This document shows positions 53,078-61,783 of a stretch of DNA of 64,000 nt, in pieces; positions within the stretch are counted from its first letter, which is position 1, and each line of letters starts with the position of its first letter. Under the pieces are notes generated by a model. That model did not search any database and had not been told where the DNA came from. It saw only the letters and a program-made list of their open reading frames with translations. Origin of the DNA: Desulfosporosinus youngiae DSM 17734 (lineage in GTDB: Bacteria > Bacillota > Desulfitobacteriia > Desulfitobacteriales > Desulfitobacteriaceae); NCBI RefSeq assembly GCF_000244895.1, contig NZ_CM001441.1, forward strand, positions 868,001 through 932,000. Direction: 5' to 3'. Made by a program: the position numbers and the translations under genes.

Positions 53078-54466
53078 ATGAAACTGATTTTGCTCTCTGG
53101 TGGTTCAGGAAAACGACTATGGCCGTTATCAAATAATTTTCGTTCAAAACAATTTTTGAAACTCCTAAAAAACGATCATGGTGGACGCGAATCTATGATT
53201 CAGCGAGTGTGGGGTCAATTGAAAGTTAGGGATTTAGCTAAGTCTACTATTATTTCTACCAATAAATCTCAAGTTAATATTATTCAAAGTCAGCTGGGCG
53301 AATCCGTTGAGATGATCGTCGAACCAGAACGAAGGGATACTTATCCGGCGATTGCTCTGGCTGCAGCATATTTAGCGTCTGTTAAACAAGTTGGCCTGAA
53401 TGAAGTGGTTGTTGTAGTTCCGGTGGATTCCTATGTGAACAGCCGCTTTTTTGATCTGGTCAAGGAACTGGAAGATGCGCTTACAGCAACGGAAGCTAAT
53501 CTTGCCCTTGTAGGTGTTATGCCCACTTACCCTTCCGAAAGGCATGGCTATATTGTTCCTGAATCAAACCAAGAGCATAGGCTTGTCAAGGTTGGCTCTT
53601 TTAGAGAAAAGCCGACGAGAGAACAAGCGCTAAAACTGATCGCGGAGGGAGCTCTGTGGAATTGTGGGGTATTTGCCTTTAAATTAGGCTATGTTATTTC
53701 AAAGCTCGAGAAGCATAATCTACCTGTGGATTACAAAAGCCTGAAAGACGAGTATTCTGCCTTGCCTAAGATAAGTTTTGATTATGAAGTTGTTGAAAAG
53801 GCCAGGAAGGTAATTGCACTGCGCTATGAAGGAGAATGGAAAGACATAGGTACATGGAAGACCTTATCAGATGAAATTTCGGCACCAGTTATCGGAAATG
53901 GTGTCTTAAGCGGAGACTGTGAGGGAACCCATCTAATAAATGAGTTGGGTATTCCGATTATTGTTCTTGGCTTGTCGAATACGATTGTTGCTGCAAGTCC
54001 GGACGGTATTTTGGTATCGGATAAAGAAACAAGTCCAAAAGTAAAGGATCTGCTTAAGGAAACTATTCAGAGGCCAATGTTTGAGGAACGGCGCTGGGGT
54101 TGGTATCGGGTGCTGGATTATGTGAAATATGAAAATGGACAAGAGGTTTTGACTAAACGAATAGGAATAACGGCGGGTAAAAATCTAAGTTATCAAGTTC
54201 ATTACAAACGAAGTGAAATATGGAGTATCACAAATGGAGAAGGAGAATTGGCTCTTGATGATGCAATTTTTAGAGTCAAGCCAGGAGATGTGTTCCGTAT
54301 TCCAATTGGAGTCAGACATGGAATATGGGCAAGCACTGATTTAGAGTTTATTGAAGTTCAATCGGGAAGGCAGCTGATTGAAGAAGATATAACTAGGATT
54401 TACATGACTTGGGAGGAAGTAAAGGGGCATTGTAAAGGTCGCCTAAATCTTGACGCAATTAATTAG
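53078..54466 (+). CDS. manC: Mannose-1-phosphate guanylyltransferase (ManC type)
   Basis: A 462-residue protein: a nucleotidyltransferase domain beginning LILLSGGSGKRLWPLS (the GGxGxRLWPLS signature) with EPERRDTYPAIALAA, and a C-terminal cupin (YKRSEIWSITNGEGE, KPGDVFRIPIGVRHG) as in ManC/mannose-6-phosphate isomerase type II proteins. It supplies GDP-mannose. The conserved F-V-E-K-P region appears as SFREKP. AAGGAG precedes ATG. It closes the glycan cluster. Confidence 0.92.
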   Translation: MKLILLSGGSGKRLWPLSNNFRSKQFLKLLKNDHGGRESMIQRVWGQLKVRDLAKSTIISTNKSQVNIIQSQLGESVEMIVEPERRDTYPAIALAAAYLASVKQVGLNEVVVVVPVDSYVNSRFFDLVKELEDALTATEANLALVGVMPTYPSERHGYIVPESNQEHRLVKVGSFREKPTREQALKLIAEGALWNCGVFAFKLGYVISKLEKHNLPVDYKSLKDEYSALPKISFDYEVVEKARKVIALRYEGEWKDIGTWKTLSDEISAPVIGNGVLSGDCEGTHLINELGIPIIVLGLSNTIVAASPDGILVSDKETSPKVKDLLKETIQRPMFEERRWGWYRVLDYVKYENGQEVLTKRIGITAGKNLSYQVHYKRSEIWSITNGEGELALDDAIFRVKPGDVFRIPIGVRHGIWASTDLEFIEVQSGRQLIEEDITRIYMTWEEVKGHCKGRLNLDAIN

Positions 54467-54470
54467 AGTC

Positions 54471-54500
54471 CATATAGTAGCAAACTATTTGCATACATTA
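54471..54500 (+). promoter_or_regulatory. Sigma-E-like promoter of sigK
   Basis: CATATA (54471-54476), 15-base spacer, CATACATTA (54492-54500). The -10 matches the sigma-E consensus CATACANT, fitting the known sigma-E dependence of sigK. A GGTATT/AATACC palindrome lies at 54587-54600 before the ribosome site. Confidence 0.6.
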
Positions 54501-54620
54501 ACTCAATTAGCGGTCGCGGCCTAGTATTGGTTGTGTGATTTATTATTTTCTTAATGGATAAGCAAAATTCTCTGCTTCTGAGCATAGGTATTAAAATACC
54601 AGGCGAAAGGGGTGGAGAAG

Positions 54621-55364
54621 ATGATCGCTGAACTCTTTTTTGTCAGTATTGCACTTTCCGTTCTTAAGGGAGTTACTTTACTAGTCTCGTATATCAATAA
54701 TAATGCTTTTCCTCAGCCCTTAAATGAGCAGGAGGAAGGGCGTTATCTGAAAATCCTGGCTGAAAGTAAAACTGAACCCTTTACTCTAACCCCTGAAGTT
54801 GAGAATGCCCGCAATACGTTAGTGGAGCATAATTTACGGTTAGTAGCTCATCTCGTCAAAAAATTTGATGGAACCGGGGAAGATGGGGACGATTTAATCT
54901 CGATTGGTACGATTGGTTTAATTAAAGGGATTAATACCTTTGATCCCAATAAAGGGACCAAACTTGCCACTTATGCCGCACGGTGTATCGAAAACGAAAT
55001 CTTAATGCATTTGCGGTCATTGAAAAAATCCCGGGGCGAAGTCTCTATATACGATCCCATCGGAACGGATAAAGAGGGTAACGAAATTTCCCTCATTGAT
55101 GTTCTGGGTTCGAATGAAGAGGATATCTCGTTAAAAGTTGAAAATGAATCCGAACAAAAGGCTTTGCTCGAACTTGTTAAGAAGCTGACCAAAAGGGAAA
55201 AGCTCGTTCTTCAGTTGAGATATGGATTGATGAACAGCCCGAAGCGTACCCAGCGTGAGATTGCCAAGGCCTTGGCTATTTCCAGATCCTATGTTTCCCG
55301 TATTGAAAAAAAGGCCATTCAAAAATTAATGGAAGAGATGGCGAAGATTGATTCAAATAGGTAA
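54621..55364 (+). CDS. sigK: RNA polymerase sigma-K factor (pro-sigma-K)
   Basis: A 247-residue mother-cell sporulation sigma factor. It begins with a hydrophobic pro-sequence (residues about 1-20, AELFFVSIALSVLKGV) of the kind removed by SpoIVFB, then region 2 (LVEHNLRLVAHLVKKFD, DLISIGTIGLIKGINTFDP, KLATYAARCIENEILMHLR), region 3 and region 4 (REIAKALAISRSYVSRIEKKA). The reading frame is unbroken, with no skin-type interruption. ATG 54621 follows AAAGGGG; GTG 54612 is an alternative. Confidence 0.95.
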   Translation: MIAELFFVSIALSVLKGVTLLVSYINNNAFPQPLNEQEEGRYLKILAESKTEPFTLTPEVENARNTLVEHNLRLVAHLVKKFDGTGEDGDDLISIGTIGLIKGINTFDPNKGTKLATYAARCIENEILMHLRSLKKSRGEVSIYDPIGTDKEGNEISLIDVLGSNEEDISLKVENESEQKALLELVKKLTKREKLVLQLRYGLMNSPKRTQREIAKALAISRSYVSRIEKKAIQKLMEEMAKIDSNR

Positions 55365-55373
55365 GTCCATTAC

Positions 55374-55403
55374 TTGCTCTTGCGGCATCCTCTAAGGTAT
55401 AAT
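55374..55403 (+). promoter_or_regulatory. Promoter of yqeG
   Basis: TTGCTC (55374-55379), 18-base spacer, TATAAT (55398-55403). Confidence 0.65.
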
Positions 55404-55434
55404 ATATAGAAACTTATGCACTTTGGAGGATTCT

Positions 55435-55965
55435 ATGTTAGAGTATTTTCGACCGACACGTCAAGCTAATTCGCTCGATCTTATTTCGGTAGAACAGCTT
55501 GGCCAGGATGGGATTCGAGGGTTGATTATTGACTTAGATAATACGATGACCCCTTGGAATAATGTAGAAGTGGGCCCTAAAGTGGAGGCTTGGTTTGAGA
55601 AAGTTAAGTCTGCAGGAATTCGCGCGTGTGTGGTGTCTAACAATAGTAAACGTCAGCGCGTTGCCGTGGTTGCCGATCGGTTAGGGATACCTTTTGTTTT
55701 CGGAGCGACCAAACCAAGGCGTAAAGCGTTTCGAGCCGGGATGAAGCTTTTGAAAACCGGACAAAAGGATACTGCCGTTATAGGGGACCAGTTATTCACG
55801 GATATTTTAGGTGGAAATCGTTTAGGTCTCTATACGATTTTGGTAACACCCATTAATGATCGGGAGTTTATCGGAACACGAATTATGCGTCGGATGGAGA
55901 AAGTGCTTGTTTGGATGATGAAGCATTTTGCTTCAGCCGAACCCTTCAGCCCGAAAATTCATTAA
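55435..55965 (+). CDS. yqeG: YqeG-family HAD phosphatase
   Basis: A 176-residue HAD superfamily IIIA protein. The nucleophile motif is LIIDLDNTMTPW, motif II is CVVSNNSK, the Lys is in GATKPRRKAF and motif III is VIGDQLFTDILGG. Relatives include phosphatidylglycerophosphate phosphatase-like enzymes. In Firmicutes yqeG commonly precedes yqeH-aroE; here aroE follows directly. ATG 55435 lies after GGAGG; an in-frame TTG at 55423 overlaps it. A hairpin terminator follows. Confidence 0.93.
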   Translation: MLEYFRPTRQANSLDLISVEQLGQDGIRGLIIDLDNTMTPWNNVEVGPKVEAWFEKVKSAGIRACVVSNNSKRQRVAVVADRLGIPFVFGATKPRRKAFRAGMKLLKTGQKDTAVIGDQLFTDILGGNRLGLYTILVTPINDREFIGTRIMRRMEKVLVWMMKHFASAEPFSPKIH

Positions 55966-55970
55966 GCATA

Positions 55971-55997
55971 AAGGAATGGCTTAGCCATTCCTTTTCA
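55971..55997 (+). terminator. Hairpin terminator between yqeG and aroE
   Basis: A perfect 11-bp stem AAAGGAATGGC / GCCATTCCTTT around TTA, ending in T4. Confidence 0.8.
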
Positions 55998-56019
55998 CTA
56001 TAGTAAAGGAATGTTAACA

Positions 56020-56847
56020 GTGGAAAAACACTATGCAGTTATTGGTGACCCAATTCAGCATTCCCTCTCTCCTGATATGCATAATGCAGGTTACCAGGCG
56101 CTGGGGGTTGACGCTTTTTACCAGCGCTTTCAGGTTAAGGCAGACCGTTTAGGGGAGGCGGTGCAAGGTCTTCATGCCTTAGGGTTTTCCGGTTGGAATG
56201 TGACTCTTCCCCATAAGGAAGCCATTCTTGCGCTCCTTGATACGCTTACCCCGCAAGCAGAGCGAGCGGGGGCAGTAAATACCGTAAAAATTCATGAGGG
56301 ACAAATGATTGGACACAATACAGATGGAGATGGATTTGTCCGTTCTGTGCAAGAGGAACTTAATGGATTTCAGGGAAAAAAGGCGGTTCTGCTGGGTGCA
56401 GGGGGTGCCGGTAAAGGAATAGCTCTGGCCCTTGCAGAGCAAGGGATGAAACTGCATATTCTCAATCGAACCCCCGAAAAAGCCAATGAATTGGCTCGGA
56501 TTATTCAGCGTGAGGGTGGGATGGCGACAGCGGGGGAGTTTGCCCCGGGAGACTGGCTGAAAGATGTTGACCTTTTAGTACAGACAACTTCAATAGGGTT
56601 ACATAAAGAACCTTTTCCATTTTCCTTAGAAGGGATTTCTAAGCAAGCCCTTGTCGTCGACATCATATTTAACCCTATGGAAACTCTTTTTCTGATAGAA
56701 GCCAAGCAATTGGGATGTCGTACGCAAAATGGTTTGAGGATGCTTTTATATCAAGGAGCTCTGGCATGGGAGTTCTGGTTCGGGGGACAAGCTCCCATTG
56801 AGGAGATGCGGCAAGCCTTGAAACATGGACTCGCAGAGCGAGTGTAG
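56020..56847 (+). CDS. aroE: Shikimate dehydrogenase
   Basis: A 275-residue NADP-dependent enzyme reducing 3-dehydroshikimate. Shikimate-binding SLSPDMHN, the catalytic NVTLPHKE (Lys) and HNTDGDGF, and the nucleotide-binding GAGGAGKGIALAL with NRTPEKA are all present. I prefer GTG 56020 (AAAGGA nine bases before); ATG 56011 nearly abuts that site. The pseudopilin gene follows 25 bases later. Confidence 0.96.
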   Translation: MEKHYAVIGDPIQHSLSPDMHNAGYQALGVDAFYQRFQVKADRLGEAVQGLHALGFSGWNVTLPHKEAILALLDTLTPQAERAGAVNTVKIHEGQMIGHNTDGDGFVRSVQEELNGFQGKKAVLLGAGGAGKGIALALAEQGMKLHILNRTPEKANELARIIQREGGMATAGEFAPGDWLKDVDLLVQTTSIGLHKEPFPFSLEGISKQALVVDIIFNPMETLFLIEAKQLGCRTQNGLRMLLYQGALAWEFWFGGQAPIEEMRQALKHGLAERV

Positions 56848-56872
56848 GTAAAAAAAGTAAAGGAAGAGCGAA

Positions 56873-57322
56873 ATGAGCATCGAAAAGGCCGGTGATCTAG
56901 GTTTTACCCTGCTTGAAATACTGCTTGTTGTAATTCTTTTAGCGGGCTCCGGATTTTATCTGCTTATTAAGCTTCCTGTGAACTTTGAAAAACAACGCTT
57001 AGCTTTCGAGTCAACCAAATTATTAGAGGAAATTCGGGATGCTCGGCAGGCCGCCATGGCTGAGAATAATTGGTATGCTGTCAAATTTTATTGTCAGTCA
57101 GGAGATCATCATTATCAAATTTTTAAGCAAGGCAAAATGATGAAGAATATTTACTTAGATGATGGTATCCAGTTTGTTGGTCAGCCAGGTGATGCCAAAG
57201 GTGAATTAAGATTTAATGCTCTTGGTCGAAGTGCCGGCACAACCATCACCTTGAAGAATTCATTGGGAGAGCGGAAAAGCGTGGTTGTTGCCCCGGTGGG
57301 TATGCGTATCCGGGAGAAGTAG
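56873..57322 (+). CDS. Pseudopilin, GspH/FimT-like
   Basis: A 149-residue prepilin. The leader is short, with the prepilin peptidase site GDLG-FTLLEILLVVILLAG: Gly before Phe and Glu at mature position 5. The rest is a soluble pseudopilin domain with RQAAMAENNWYAV, as in FimT/GspH minor pilins. AAAGGAAG precedes ATG. It sits alone between aroE and aroC, away from the other pilus genes at 60.5 kb. Confidence 0.88.
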   Translation: MSIEKAGDLGFTLLEILLVVILLAGSGFYLLIKLPVNFEKQRLAFESTKLLEEIRDARQAAMAENNWYAVKFYCQSGDHHYQIFKQGKMMKNIYLDDGIQFVGQPGDAKGELRFNALGRSAGTTITLKNSLGERKSVVVAPVGMRIREK

Positions 57323-57388
57323 ACAGCTGAATATGAAACCCGCTTACAACGTGGGAGTATTAGATATGGACAGAGAGAAGGGAAAAAC

Positions 57389-58549
57389 GTGCGGTTTTTA
57401 ACGGCAGGGGAATCACATGGTCAGAAATTAGTGGGAATTATCGAAGGGCTTCCGGCGGGAATGAAGATTTCGAAGGATATAATTGATGAGGCGCTCAGAG
57501 AACGTCAGAAAGGCCCTGGACGCGGCGGGCGAATGGCTATCGAACAAGACGAAGTTCAGCTCGTTTCCGGAATTCGAGGAGGATTAACAACGGGGGCCCC
57601 TATGGCCTTAGAAATTCTGAATCGCGATTGGGAAAACTGGGAGAAAATCATGACTTGGAGAGAAGATGCCGACTTAGAGAGCCGAAAAGTAATGACTCCC
57701 CGCCCCGGACATGCGGATTTGCCAGGTGCTCTTAAATATCGCACAGAGGTGCGTAATATCCTTGAGCGGGCAAGTGCCCGGGAAACGGCTATGAGGGTGG
57801 CTGTTGGCAGTATTGCCAGGCAGGTGCTGACTGCCTTGGGGGTAGAGATCAGAGGACAAGTCCTGGCAGTTGGCGGGGTTCATGCAGAGCGTACTGGTAA
57901 TGAGCAGGAAGACTACTGGCAGCGTGTCAGACAATCTGATTGGTCTGTAGGGGATTCGGCCGCCGAACAATTGATGTGGGAAAGGCTTAAGCAAGCAAAG
58001 GAACAAGGAGAATCCTTGGGCGGACTCCTGGAAGTCCAAGTGCATCAAGTCCCTGCAGGGCTGGGATCCCATGTGCAGTGGGATCGGAAATTAGACGGTA
58101 AATTGGCTCAAGCTGTCCTCTCAGTCCAAGCAATGAAAGGGATTTCCTTTGGGTTAGGCTTTGAAGCGGGAGAACGTCCGGGCTCCAAGGTTCACGATCC
58201 AATTCGTTATGTAGAGGGGCAAGGCTTTAGCAGGTTCTCCAACCATGCCGGAGGAATCGAGGGGGGAATGAGCAACGGAGAACCTATTATTCTCCAAGCG
58301 GTCATGAAACCGATTCCGACCCTTTATCAACCCTTAGATACGGTACATCTGGAGACAAAAGAGGTCGTTAAGGCAAGTGTCGAACGTTCAGATGTCTGTG
58401 CTGTGCCCGCAGCCTTGGTTGTTTTAGAACATGTGGTTGCTTGGGTTATTGCCGAAGCGGTCCTTGAAAAGTTTCCTGCAGATAGCTTTTCAGAATTGAA
58501 AACGGCTTGGGATGATTATAAAAGAGACCTGCTCCAGATACGGTTTTAA
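57389..58549 (+). CDS. aroC: Chorismate synthase
   Basis: A 386-residue FMN-dependent enzyme making chorismate. Signatures seen are GESHGQKLVGIIEGLP, the Arg-rich RPGHADLPGALKY (with the ASARETAMRVAVG stretch) and NHAGGIEGGMSNGEPI. The start is GTG 57389 after GAGAAGGG. The length is standard. It lies between a pseudopilin gene and aroK. Confidence 0.97.
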   Translation: MRFLTAGESHGQKLVGIIEGLPAGMKISKDIIDEALRERQKGPGRGGRMAIEQDEVQLVSGIRGGLTTGAPMALEILNRDWENWEKIMTWREDADLESRKVMTPRPGHADLPGALKYRTEVRNILERASARETAMRVAVGSIARQVLTALGVEIRGQVLAVGGVHAERTGNEQEDYWQRVRQSDWSVGDSAAEQLMWERLKQAKEQGESLGGLLEVQVHQVPAGLGSHVQWDRKLDGKLAQAVLSVQAMKGISFGLGFEAGERPGSKVHDPIRYVEGQGFSRFSNHAGGIEGGMSNGEPIILQAVMKPIPTLYQPLDTVHLETKEVVKASVERSDVCAVPAALVVLEHVVAWVIAEAVLEKFPADSFSELKTAWDDYKRDLLQIRF

Positions 58550-58589
58550 GTCTTATGAAGGTTGATATTCGAAGTAGCAACTTTCGAAC

Positions 58590-58617
58590 ATCTAATATCT
58601 AATATCTAATATCGAAT
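58590..58617 (+). repeat. Heptamer tandem repeat ATCTAAT
   Basis: Three copies of ATCTAAT and a fourth diverged one between aroC and aroK. Simple-sequence tract; no function is seen. Confidence 0.75.
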
Positions 58618-58635
58618 ACGAGAGGAAGGATCTCC

Positions 58636-59169
58636 ATGCGAAACATTGTTCTCATTGGATTTATGGGAACTGGCAAAAGCACGGTTGGAAAGCGCCTGGC
58701 TCAGTCGCTCGCTTGGGATTTCGTTGACACAGATTATGAAATCGGGGAAGTAACCAGCATGAGTGTCAGTGAAATTTTTCGCCGGCATGGGGAGACCCGT
58801 TTCCGGTCAGAAGAAAGCATTGTGGTAACAAGGCTTAGCCAGCAGGAACGACTGGTTATCGCCACCGGCGGGGGGACAGTTTTAAATCCGGCTAATTGGA
58901 ATGCTTTGGCTCAGAATGGAATTGTTATCGCTCTTCACGCTTCGCTGGAAGCAATTCTCGCTCGGATAGGGCATAAGAATGATCGTCCTCTTCTCAAAGG
59001 CCCAAGAGATGTGATTGAGAAATTGTGGTCTGATCGGCAAGCATGTTACGCCCAGGCAGACTATATTGTGGATACGTCGAAAAAAAGTATTGATGAAGTT
59101 GTCAGAGAGATTCTGGCCTGGCTGGAGAGGATGAAGGAAAATGAGTTTAGAGAAGTGGCCAAAGATTGA
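58636..59169 (+). CDS. aroK: Shikimate kinase
   Basis: A 177-residue kinase phosphorylating shikimate. P-loop GFMGTGKSTVGKRLA near residue 8, the shikimate-binding DTDYEIG and RSEESIV, and the ATGGGTVLN motif are present; the lid is RPLLKG. GAGGAAGG precedes ATG. Its 3' end overlaps aroB by 29 bases. Confidence 0.96.
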   Translation: MRNIVLIGFMGTGKSTVGKRLAQSLAWDFVDTDYEIGEVTSMSVSEIFRRHGETRFRSEESIVVTRLSQQERLVIATGGGTVLNPANWNALAQNGIVIALHASLEAILARIGHKNDRPLLKGPRDVIEKLWSDRQACYAQADYIVDTSKKSIDEVVREILAWLERMKENEFREVAKD

Positions 59170-60232
59170 TGTAAAAGCAGATCGTTCCTATCCGGTGTTC
59201 TTGGGAGTCTCCCTTGAAGAGTTAGGGGAATTCTTACACCTTCAGTTTGAGGATGTGGAACATATTCTTATTATTTCCCATCAGGTAGTGGCTGACGTTT
59301 ATTTAGACCGTCTCCAGAAAGGACTGCTTGACTATCGTGTAAATCAGATAATTGTTCCTGCTGGAGAACAAGAAAAGTCTTTGGAGCGAATAAGTCAGTT
59401 AACAAGGGCAGCACTGGAATGCGAAACGGATCGCAAAACCCTTGTCATTGCCCTGGGAGGAGGGGTTATTGGAGATTTGGCGGGTTTCTTTGCCAGTGTC
59501 TTCATGCGGGGCATTCGTTTGATACAAGTCCCTACCACGTTGTTGGCGCAAGTGGATAGCAGTGTTGGCGGAAAAGTAGCTGTGAATCATCCCCTTGGCA
59601 AGAATATAATCGGTGCTTTTTATCCTCCCCTGGCGGTTTGGACAGATTTCTCGACCTTAGACAGTTTGCCTTGGGAAGAAGTTGAAAATGGTTTAGCAGA
59701 AAGCATTAAGCATGCTTTAATTGCAGACAGGAGCCTTTTCGAGTTTTTTGAGAATGAAGAAGAGAGGATCAAGGAGCGGGAAAAATCCATTTGGAGCGAA
59801 ATGGTGGTACGCTCTTCAGCTGTGAAGGTGAACATCGTATCCCAAGATGAACGCGAACAAGGAGTACGCGCTTTGCTTAATCTGGGACATAGTTTCGGAC
59901 ATGCCCTGGAGACTGAGATGAACTACCGCGGTGTAACTCATGGGCAAGGGGTGAGCATCGGAATCGCAGCAGCATCACATCTGGCTAACGCAAAAGGTCT
60001 AATGACTATAGCGGAGGTTGATCGGATTAAACAGTTGCTGAATAGGTTTGGCTTGCCGATTATGATCCCTGGGCAAGACCCGCGGGCTTTGTTGGAACGA
60101 ATGCAAGCGGACAAGAAAAACCAAGGGGGACGTAAGATTTTAATCTTGCCTAAAGGAATTGGGCAAGCGGTTGTTTCCAGGGAATGTACCGATCAAGAAA
60201 TCCTAGCTGCCTGGAAACAGGTTATTTCATAA
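59141..60232 (+). CDS. aroB: 3-Dehydroquinate synthase
   Basis: A 363-residue NAD- and zinc-dependent enzyme converting DAHP to dehydroquinate. Visible are GGGVIGDLAGFFAS, PTTLLAQVDSSVGGK, the zinc ligands in AESIKHALI, LLNLGHSFGHALE and VTHGQGVSIG. ATG 59141 follows AAGGAAA inside aroK. A strong terminator follows, ending the aro unit. Confidence 0.96.
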   Translation: MSLEKWPKIDVKADRSYPVFLGVSLEELGEFLHLQFEDVEHILIISHQVVADVYLDRLQKGLLDYRVNQIIVPAGEQEKSLERISQLTRAALECETDRKTLVIALGGGVIGDLAGFFASVFMRGIRLIQVPTTLLAQVDSSVGGKVAVNHPLGKNIIGAFYPPLAVWTDFSTLDSLPWEEVENGLAESIKHALIADRSLFEFFENEEERIKEREKSIWSEMVVRSSAVKVNIVSQDEREQGVRALLNLGHSFGHALETEMNYRGVTHGQGVSIGIAAASHLANAKGLMTIAEVDRIKQLLNRFGLPIMIPGQDPRALLERMQADKKNQGGRKILILPKGIGQAVVSRECTDQEILAAWKQVIS

Positions 60233-60273
60233 CATAATGTCCGTTTGGACTAATAAAACTAATAAATAGGTAG

Positions 60274-60316
60274 ATCTGACAAAGCGCTTAAGAAACTTTG
60301 TCAGATTTTTGTTTTT
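60274..60316 (+). terminator. Terminator after aroB
   Basis: A perfect 11-bp stem ATCTGACAAAG / CTTTGTCAGAT followed by TTTTGTTTTT. The following 60317-60507 holds no clear promoter or gene. Confidence 0.9.
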
Positions 60317-60507
60317 AACCTGGGAAATATGTCTTTTTGCAGAGGGCTTTAGTGCATAGCAAACTATAACAAAGAAGAATAGTAGTTAAGGTTATTTTCG
60401 AGGAGAACCTGTCGAGAGTGGAAGGGATTTCCTTATAAACAGAGAAATCAAGAAGAACTATAGTTGAGAGAATGACGATTTCGGACGCTGAAAGATGTGG
60501 ATAAGCC

Positions 60508-60873
60508 TTGAGAAGGTTAAATTATGTAATAAGAAGGAATTATGCTGGTTTCGTATTATGGGAACTTCTAATCGTCCTCTTTCTAATGGGACTGATCTTA
60601 ACCTTGTCCGCACCGCATTTCGGTTCGGCCTCTAACCACGTTCGCAAGCACGTAAATCGAGTCAACATACAAAAAATCGAAGGCGCTGCTCAGCTCTATC
60701 GGATTGATGTGGGGACTTATCCGCTCAGCGTTAGTGATTTGCTGGAGTCGCCGAGGGGTGTGAGTCATTGGCAAGGTCCGTATCTCGATGAAATCCTAAT
60801 CAATCCTTTCGATTCAGAGCAGGGCTATGAGTTTGATTTGTCAGGACGAGTCAAAAATGTTTCGGGTAATTAA
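60508..60873 (+). CDS. Pseudopilin, GspG-like
   Basis: A 121-residue prepilin with site YAG-FVLWELLIVLFLMGL (Glu at mature position 5) and a GspG-like soluble part, YRIDVGTYPLSVSDLLE ... GPYLDEILINPFD, the pattern of the major pseudopilin. The only standard start is TTG 60508, which has a poor ribosome site; GAGAAGG lies just inside the frame (60510-60516), so initiation may be further in. It begins the pilus gene run. Confidence 0.82.
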   Translation: MRRLNYVIRRNYAGFVLWELLIVLFLMGLILTLSAPHFGSASNHVRKHVNRVNIQKIEGAAQLYRIDVGTYPLSVSDLLESPRGVSHWQGPYLDEILINPFDSEQGYEFDLSGRVKNVSGN

Positions 60874-60888
60874 GGATTTAACGTTTTT

Positions 60889-61281
60889 ATGGGAGACCAT
60901 AAGGAGGGAGTCATCATCCCAAACAAGAACTTCGTACCTAGGAACGGATATATTTTATTTGATGTGCTGCTAGCTCTCGTTCTCTTTTCCTTAGGTTTTG
61001 CGGTCCTTTTTGGATTGTCGATGGGAGCGGTTTCTGAAGCCCGGCAGGCTGCAAGTTTGATGGAGGGGGCTAACCTCGCCCAAAAAACGATGGATCGCTT
61101 GGCAGCAAATGTGTGTATCCCGGGCGGGACAGCGGAAGGACGAGAAGGGAAATTCCAATGGTTAATCCATTCAGAATGGCAGGACATCCCGGAACTTTTG
61201 AAAGTAAGTGTTGAAGTCCGTTGGATGGATCGGGGCAACCCTCACCGATACAAGCTGGAGAGCCTGTATGCTGTTGAGTAA
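60889..61281 (+). CDS. Prepilin-type protein with Asp at position 5
   Basis: Up to 130 residues. The processing site is RNG-YILFDVLLALVLFSLGFAVLFGL, with Asp in place of the nearly invariant Glu at mature position 5. A short soluble domain follows, like GspI/PilV minor pilins. ATG 60889 lacks a good ribosome site, while AAGGAGG at 60901-60907 is followed by in-frame ATC codons at 60913 and 60916. The stop overlaps the next gene. Confidence 0.8.
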   Translation: MGDHKEGVIIPNKNFVPRNGYILFDVLLALVLFSLGFAVLFGLSMGAVSEARQAASLMEGANLAQKTMDRLAANVCIPGGTAEGREGKFQWLIHSEWQDIPELLKVSVEVRWMDRGNPHRYKLESLYAVE

Positions 61282-61783
61282 GAGGGGGCATTCAGAACGT
61301 GGATTAACCCTTATGGAGGTTATATTTGCGTTATTAATCTCGGGCATTTTTCTAATGGTTTCAATGCGATTATTGACAGATCAGTGGCGGGGATCACGTG
61401 CCCTCAAGAATTACCTGGAAGCACACTATGCCGTCATGACGGCAGGAAAAACGGTCTCTGATGCAATAAGGACGGCTGAAACCGCAAATTGGACCCCGGG
61501 TTCTAAAGTATTACAGGTTTTGCCTTTACGGGATGATACAAACCCTCGGCCAACGCTTGATTCCTATTTTATGGATGATTTAGACCGGGATGGGAAGAAC
61601 GATTTGTACTGGAGACACTTGGGGGTTTCCCAACCAGTTGCCAGTTATCTGACTGGGTGGAAATGCGTGGAGGTGGAACCTGGGTTATGGGAGATCTTTT
61701 TGGAAGCAAATATGGATGGACAAACCGCAACTTGGCAAAGCACTGTTCGGCAAAGAATCTATCCTCCAATTCCGAAGGAGTAG
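61268..61783 (+). CDS. Minor pseudopilin, GspJ/PilW-like
   Basis: A 171-residue prepilin: leader MLLSKRGHSERG, then LTLMEVIFALLISGIF with Glu at position 5, and a soluble part with DDLDRDGKNDLYW, a possible calcium-binding acidic loop. ATG 61268 lies within the end of the preceding gene; an earlier in-frame start at 61208 would produce an implausible leader. Order and type suggest a GspJ-like tip component. Confidence 0.82.
   Translation: MLLSKRGHSERGLTLMEVIFALLISGIFLMVSMRLLTDQWRGSRALKNYLEAHYAVMTAGKTVSDAIRTAETANWTPGSKVLQVLPLRDDTNPRPTLDSYFMDDLDRDGKNDLYWRHLGVSQPVASYLTGWKCVEVEPGLWEIFLEANMDGQTATWQSTVRQRIYPPIPKE

Noticed and set aside
58590-58617. Possible CRISPR-like or phase-variation repeat
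   Set aside because: Only three to four heptamers without spacers, and intergenic, so it cannot shift a reading frame.
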